Source: an uncultured Muribaculaceae bacterium (GTDB lineage: Bacteria; Bacteroidota; Bacteroidia; Bacteroidales; Muribaculaceae). From it: DNA of 10,093 bases. Shown in pieces: positions 6,776-10,093 of this stretch. Positions within the stretch are counted from its first letter, which is position 1. Every line of letters starts with the position of its first letter. The notes under the pieces are model-generated. The model worked only from the letters and a program-made list of their open reading frames with translations, made no database searches and was not told the origin of the DNA. The stretch spans positions 1 to 10,093 of the forward strand of contig CAJTOB010000074.1 of the NCBI GenBank assembly GCA_910578035.1. Direction: 5' to 3'. The position numbers and the translations under genes are program-made.

Positions 6776-9154
6776 TTAGTTTCCTAAATAGATTCTTACC
6801 TTACCATAAAAGGCCCGTCCGGCTTTCTGAAGGCTGAAATTGTCGTAAAGTCGCTCGTTGGTAAAATTCCGACACTCAAGCGAAAGATTGTATCGCCCGT
6901 TCTTTATGCCATATGATATTGTGATATTATGCGAGAACTGGTCGGGCACCATATAGTCATTGTTGTTCGAACCAATATTTGAGGCATAATAACAGAATTT
7001 ATGAGTGTACTGATTGTCGTAAGTTACGGTGAGTACGTTCTGCTTGGCTCCCAGGCCATGCCAATAAAAATTGATATCGGAATCGGCAAACATATATGGC
7101 TGGTTAGGCATGCGCTCCCTATATGCCACATTCGCCACCGTGCTTCCCATAGCGGTCTTCATATTGTCGCGGACATTCATCTGAGTGAAATTGCCGCCAA
7201 GGCTCAGCCATTTGGAGAAATTATAGCGGGCGGAAAAGCTGAATCCTTTTGTATCTACCTTGCCATAATTCACATATGTCGCAGCTGATTTACCTCCGCT
7301 CAAAGCCATTATATTGCGCTGTATATAGTCTCTTGTATCGCGGTATATAAACCCGGCCTCGACGTAAACTATATTTTTCCCGAAGGTAGCGTTATAACTG
7401 AGGTTCAGATTGACATTATGGCTTGATTCGGGTTTTAGCTCCATATCGCCGACTTCAAGGTCTTCATCGCCGAACATTTCTTCGATTGTAGGCAAGCGAT
7501 AGGCCTTTTCATATGATGCTTTAAGCTGAAATCCGTATGGCATAAACCAAGTACCTGCCGCGCCATAGCCGAAAGCATCTACCGAACGCGAGCTTTTTAC
7601 GTATGAGTCCTGTGCGGCAGATGTCGCAACCGGGCCCGACACATACTGGTGATACTGCTTGCCGAAAGCTGTAAAGTTAAACTTGGTATTAGGCACATAC
7701 CTATACGATGCCCCAACAATATTTTTGCTTGTTATCTTACCGATTTCATCGGTGCTCACAATAGATGCAAGCAGATTGTCGTTTGAGCGGTTGAACGAAT
7801 TGAACACATCGTTTATAGTGAAAAGATGGTTTTCACTGAGCCGATAATTTGTTGTCAATGTCGCAGACCAGTTATTGTTGTTGGCCCGAGAATTCTGATA
7901 AGACTGCTCTCCGGGAGAATTGAGGCGGTCGGTCTCTCCTCGCCAGTTATATTTCATTGTTGCGGTATCAACGTTTACTGTAACATTCTTGTTATAATTG
8001 GCATTGAACGCCACATCGAGCCCACAGGTAAAAAGATTGCGTTTCCCATATTCCAGGGCGCCAATCAAAGAGTGGCCGTGACGGTGTTTTTGACCATATA
8101 CAATCTCCTGCCGCACTCCGGTCTGCATTTCCTTATACATATGCGAATATGTAAATCCGGCCATCAGACGGTCGGCCCATGCTTTATTGACAAACCCTAT
8201 TCGCGCCACAATGGCCTCATTATGATAGGTATCGTTAAACCGACGTACATGCTCGAGTTTTTTCTTGTTTATCGCGCCTGTGGCAAAATCCTCTACGGGT
8301 GCGTCGACCCAATAATTATTGTCGGAGTAGTTCTGAAATGCATTGATTTCATATTTAAGACCGTTGCTAAGTGTCTGTCCGAAATTTACATATGTCTTAT
8401 GAGTATTGAACGACCCATAGGAATATGATGCATCAAGAAACCATCTGCGCTGGCGCTTTGGCGTGACAATATTTATGACTCCGCCGATAGCATCAGACCC
8501 GAATCCGACCGGAACCACACCGCGATATACTTCGATGCGGTCAGCAAAATTCACCGGTATATTATTTATGCCAAATGAGCTGCCTACACCTTCCTGCGGC
8601 ACCCCGTCGATAAATACTTTCACGTGTTTGCCGCTGAAACCGTCCATTGTCACAGCCATATCAGAACCGACACCTCCGCTCTCTCTTATTTTCATGCCCG
8701 GTGCCTTAGAAAGAGCTTCACTCAGTGTTTTTGTGGTATTCACAAGTTCTTTGGTGTCTACGGCAGTAGCATTGAAAGCGGAATTTTTAACCTTGCTCAA
8801 AGTATTGCCGACCACTATGACTTCGGCCAGCTGGGTTGCCTGCTTTAATTTAACATTAAACCTTGATCGTCCGCCGTTTTTTATTGTCGCTTTGAGTTCA
8901 AGTTCCTCGTAACCGAGCGCTGAGAATACTATAGTATAGTCTCCTGCGGGAGCTTTTATATGATACAGACCTTTGTCATTGGTTGTTGAGGAATACGCCG
9001 TACCTTTAAGATATACATTAGCATAATCTATCGGGTCTCCATCTGAAGAGAGTACCTTTCCGGAAATCATTCCGATTGAGCCCTCTGCCAAAAGATTTAA
9101 TGATGCTAAGCAAAATGTCAATACTACTAAAATACAATTCCTGGGCAATGCCAT
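6776..9154 (-). CDS. xusA: TonB-dependent siderophore receptor, XusA-like
   Basis: Outer-membrane receptor for energy-dependent uptake, 792 aa from the ATG at 9154. The frame could extend to a GTG at 9196, but the ATG follows an A-rich leader and gives a compact signal peptide (hydrophobic 7-22, cleavage near LLA|EG). Domain order: carboxypeptidase-regulatory-like domain about 28-104 (starts ISGKVLSSDGDPIDYANVYLKG), a TonB-box-like LAEVIVVG (109-116), the plug about 118-234 with VFIDGVPQEG and DRIEVYRGVVPVGFGSDAIG and the end GGVINIVTP, then a beta-barrel to the C-terminus. The size and the lack of a neighbouring SusD gene fit a siderophore/haem/cofactor receptor rather than a SusC glycan transporter. 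Followed by the DUF4374 lipoprotein and PepSY gene, it fits XusA of the xenosiderophore system. The last residues (VRIYLGN) lack the usual terminal aromatic, a minor oddity. TonB receptor: certain; ligand: inferred from operon. Confidence 0.9.
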   Translation of the reverse strand: MALPRNCILVVLTFCLASLNLLAEGSIGMISGKVLSSDGDPIDYANVYLKGTAYSSTTNDKGLYHIKAPAGDYTIVFSALGYEELELKATIKNGGRSRFNVKLKQATQLAEVIVVGNTLSKVKNSAFNATAVDTKELVNTTKTLSEALSKAPGMKIRESGGVGSDMAVTMDGFSGKHVKVFIDGVPQEGVGSSFGINNIPVNFADRIEVYRGVVPVGFGSDAIGGVINIVTPKRQRRWFLDASYSYGSFNTHKTYVNFGQTLSNGLKYEINAFQNYSDNNYWVDAPVEDFATGAINKKKLEHVRRFNDTYHNEAIVARIGFVNKAWADRLMAGFTYSHMYKEMQTGVRQEIVYGQKHRHGHSLIGALEYGKRNLFTCGLDVAFNANYNKNVTVNVDTATMKYNWRGETDRLNSPGEQSYQNSRANNNNWSATLTTNYRLSENHLFTINDVFNSFNRSNDNLLASIVSTDEIGKITSKNIVGASYRYVPNTKFNFTAFGKQYHQYVSGPVATSAAQDSYVKSSRSVDAFGYGAAGTWFMPYGFQLKASYEKAYRLPTIEEMFGDEDLEVGDMELKPESSHNVNLNLSYNATFGKNIVYVEAGFIYRDTRDYIQRNIMALSGGKSAATYVNYGKVDTKGFSFSARYNFSKWLSLGGNFTQMNVRDNMKTAMGSTVANVAYRERMPNQPYMFADSDINFYWHGLGAKQNVLTVTYDNQYTHKFCYYASNIGSNNNDYMVPDQFSHNITISYGIKNGRYNLSLECRNFTNERLYDNFSLQKAGRAFYGKVRIYLGN

Positions 9155-9300
9155 TTTTATCAGTTTTTTTCTAAAATTTTGTGCAAAGGTCGGCACTTTA
9201 TCATGTCTGTGAAATACCCAAAAGTAAGTACAACATATGCAACAGTATCAACATCAGCAATTTGACTGATTTCACATTTATGATAAAAATGGCTAATTGC
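9145..9300. repeat. Inverted repeat flanking the xusA promoter region
   Basis: Left arm 9145-9162 (GCAATGCCATTTTTATCA) is the reverse complement of the right arm 9281-9300 (TGATAAAAATGGCTAATTGC) over 13 contiguous bases plus 5 more after a 2-base insertion (TA) in the right arm. The arms enclose 118 bp (9163-9280). The left arm carries the xusA start codon and the A-rich bases before it; the right arm is an inverted copy of that initiation region. The enclosed segment holds the putative xusA promoter. It could be an invertible promoter, a long-range RNA pairing, or a remnant of an inverted duplication. Confidence 0.6.
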
Positions 9301-9369
9301 AATTTTGCAGTGGCGAACAAATCTGTCGGGCACGCACCTCATCAGACATTTCGACGTATCACAATCAAT
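9163..9369. other. Intergenic region between RND fragment and xusA
   Basis: About 215 bases separate the end of the RND gene from the xusA start. It holds the putative promoter and the right arm of the inverted repeat. No strong rho-independent terminator was found for the RND gene; only a weak imperfect pairing near 9320-9352. A 54-codon + strand frame starts at the ATG in the right repeat arm (9289) but runs antisense into the RND gene and does not look like a protein. Confidence 0.5.
9219..9252 (-). promoter_or_regulatory. Putative Bacteroidetes-type promoter for the xusABC-like operon
   Basis: On the minus strand TACTTTTG (9226-9219) matches the Bacteroidetes -7 consensus TAnnTTTG. GTTG at 9252-9249, 22 bases upstream, is a three-of-four match to the -33 TTTG. 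Transcription would begin near 9212, giving a leader of roughly 60 bases before the xusA ATG. No convincing Fur box was recognised by eye, although iron control is expected for this operon. Confidence 0.45.
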
Positions 9370-10077
9370 CTATACCGTTTTCTTGTGTTTCGGTGTTATT
9401 TTCTCATGAAGATACTGGAAAACGACAAACAACACCGGAACAATAAACAGTAGCGCAAGTGTTCCGAAAAGAAGACCTCCGACGGTGCTCACGCCTACAG
9501 AAATGTTGCCATTGGCACCGACACCCGAGGCGAACATCAGAGGCAACATGCCGAAAACCATTGTAGCAGACGTCATTATAATAGGTCTGAAGCGAGCTTT
9601 AGCGGCTGATATGGCAGAGGCAATAAGCCCCATACCATCTTTACGGCGGGTTGTCGCATACTCTGTAAGTAAAATCGCCGTTTTAGCCAAAAGACCTATA
9701 AGCATAATGAGCCCAATCTGCATATAGACATTATTTTCCAGCCCCCACCAACGGGCAAAAAGGAAACTGCCTGCAAGGCCGAAAGGTATAGCGGCTATCA
9801 CGGCTAAGGGAATGGTCAGACTTTCATAAAGAGCGCATAGAATCAGATATATAAATGCGATACAGATACTGAAAACCAGGACGGCCGTATTACCGGAAGA
9901 AGATTCTTCGCGTGACATTCCTCCGAATTCATACCCAAAACCGGATGGAAGGTATCTGGCGGCCACATCTTTGATTGCAGCGATTGCCTCTCCTGAGCTA
10001 TATCCCTCGCCTTGCTCGCCATAAACTGATATTGCCGGAATACTACTGGTGCGATAAAAATCGCGTTCGTTTAGAAA
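9370..10077 (-). CDS. C-terminal part of an RND (HAE1/AcrB-like) efflux transporter, broken or truncated
   Basis: The open frame encodes the last portion of an inner-membrane RND multidrug pump subunit, equivalent to roughly the last 240 of about 1,040 residues of AcrB. Visible: GYSSGEAIAAI and LPSGFGYEFGGMSREE of the last porter region, then helices corresponding to TM8-TM12. These include IYLILCALYESLTIPLAV, NVYMQIGLIMLIGLLAKTAI (the Lys aligns with AcrB Lys940 of the proton relay), and RFRPIIMTSATMVFGMLPL. It ends in a basic tail, KHKKTV. Reading upstream, the frame is closed by two adjacent TGA codons at 10083-10078, where a normal pump would continue for hundreds of residues; the other two frames give no clear RND sequence in the few bases left. 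The first start-like codon is a GTG at 9966, inside the conserved domain, so that is unlikely to be a true start. Either the gene is disrupted or the sequence near the window end is faulty. The fragment alone cannot pump. Confidence 0.8.
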   Translation of the reverse strand, partial: FLNERDFYRTSSIPAISVYGEQGEGYSSGEAIAAIKDVAARYLPSGFGYEFGGMSREESSSGNTAVLVFSICIAFIYLILCALYESLTIPLAVIAAIPFGLAGSFLFARWWGLENNVYMQIGLIMLIGLLAKTAILLTEYATTRRKDGMGLIASAISAAKARFRPIIMTSATMVFGMLPLMFASGVGANGNISVGVSTVGGLLFGTLALLFIVPVLFVVFQYLHEKITPKHKKTV

Positions 10078-10093
10078 TCATCAAATAAAGAGA

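Noticed and set aside
7826..8428. 200-codon + strand frame inside the xusA-like gene
   Set aside because: It is antisense to the TonB receptor barrel, whose minus-strand frame is continuous and family-typical.
9155..9196. Upstream GTG start for the TonB receptor (14 extra residues)
   Set aside because: The extra residues come from the A-rich leader; the ATG at 9154 gives a complete signal peptide. The longer form cannot be fully excluded.
9271..9300. Fur-box-like TGATAAAAATG sequence
   Set aside because: Only half of a Fur-like palindrome is present; it is better explained as an inverted-repeat arm copying the xusA start region.
9320..9352. Hairpin after the RND gene as a terminator
   Set aside because: Pairing is short and interrupted and no T-run follows on the minus strand.
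9289..9453. Small + strand frame of 54 codons starting at the ATG in the right repeat arm
   Set aside because: It is antisense to the RND 3' end over most of its length, has no protein-like pattern, and its start is explained by the inverted copy of the xusA initiation region.

Overview
The window looks like chromosomal DNA of a gut Bacteroidales bacterium, most likely from the Bacteroides/Muribaculaceae side of the order. Evidence: a TonB-dependent receptor with an N-terminal carboxypeptidase-regulatory-like domain, a DUF4374-type lipoprotein, A-rich leaders without clear Shine-Dalgarno sites, and a TAnnTTTG-type promoter element. Base composition is moderate. No rRNA, tRNA, CRISPR array, insertion sequence or phage gene was seen.

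Left part (98-4074, + strand): three genes probably read together. The first is a lipoprotein alpha/beta hydrolase (GxSxG nucleophile elbow). The second is an exported hydrolase whose active-site motifs match subtype B tannases (galloyl esterases). The third is a DHA2-type major facilitator transporter that overlaps the tannase-like gene by 8 bases. A perfect 12-bp hairpin that includes the first gene's stop codon separates genes one and two. The set suggests extracytoplasmic ester hydrolysis, perhaps of phenolic or galloyl esters, plus movement of a product or related compound.

Centre (4098-4142): a strong bidirectional terminator between two convergent transcription units.

Right part (4157-9154, - strand): an operon with the order and domain make-up of the xenosiderophore utilisation system XusABC of Bacteroides thetaiotaomicron: TonB-dependent receptor (xusA-like), DUF4374 surface lipoprotein (xusB-like) and PepSY-type inner-membrane protein (xusC-like). 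Spacers are 17 and 1 bases. A plausible Bacteroidetes promoter lies upstream of xusA inside a 118-bp segment flanked by an inverted repeat. One arm of that repeat contains the xusA start codon, so the segment could be a small invertible promoter or a long-range RNA structure.

Far right (9370 to about 10077, - strand): the C-terminal portion of an RND efflux pump. Its reading frame is closed upstream by two consecutive TGA codons, so it is either a broken gene or damaged by sequence or assembly error near the window end.

The most interesting idea is that the two convergent operons deal with related chemistry. Galloyl and catechol compounds bind iron, and esterases lie beside a catecholate-type siderophore uptake system. 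This link is inference from neighbourhood only.
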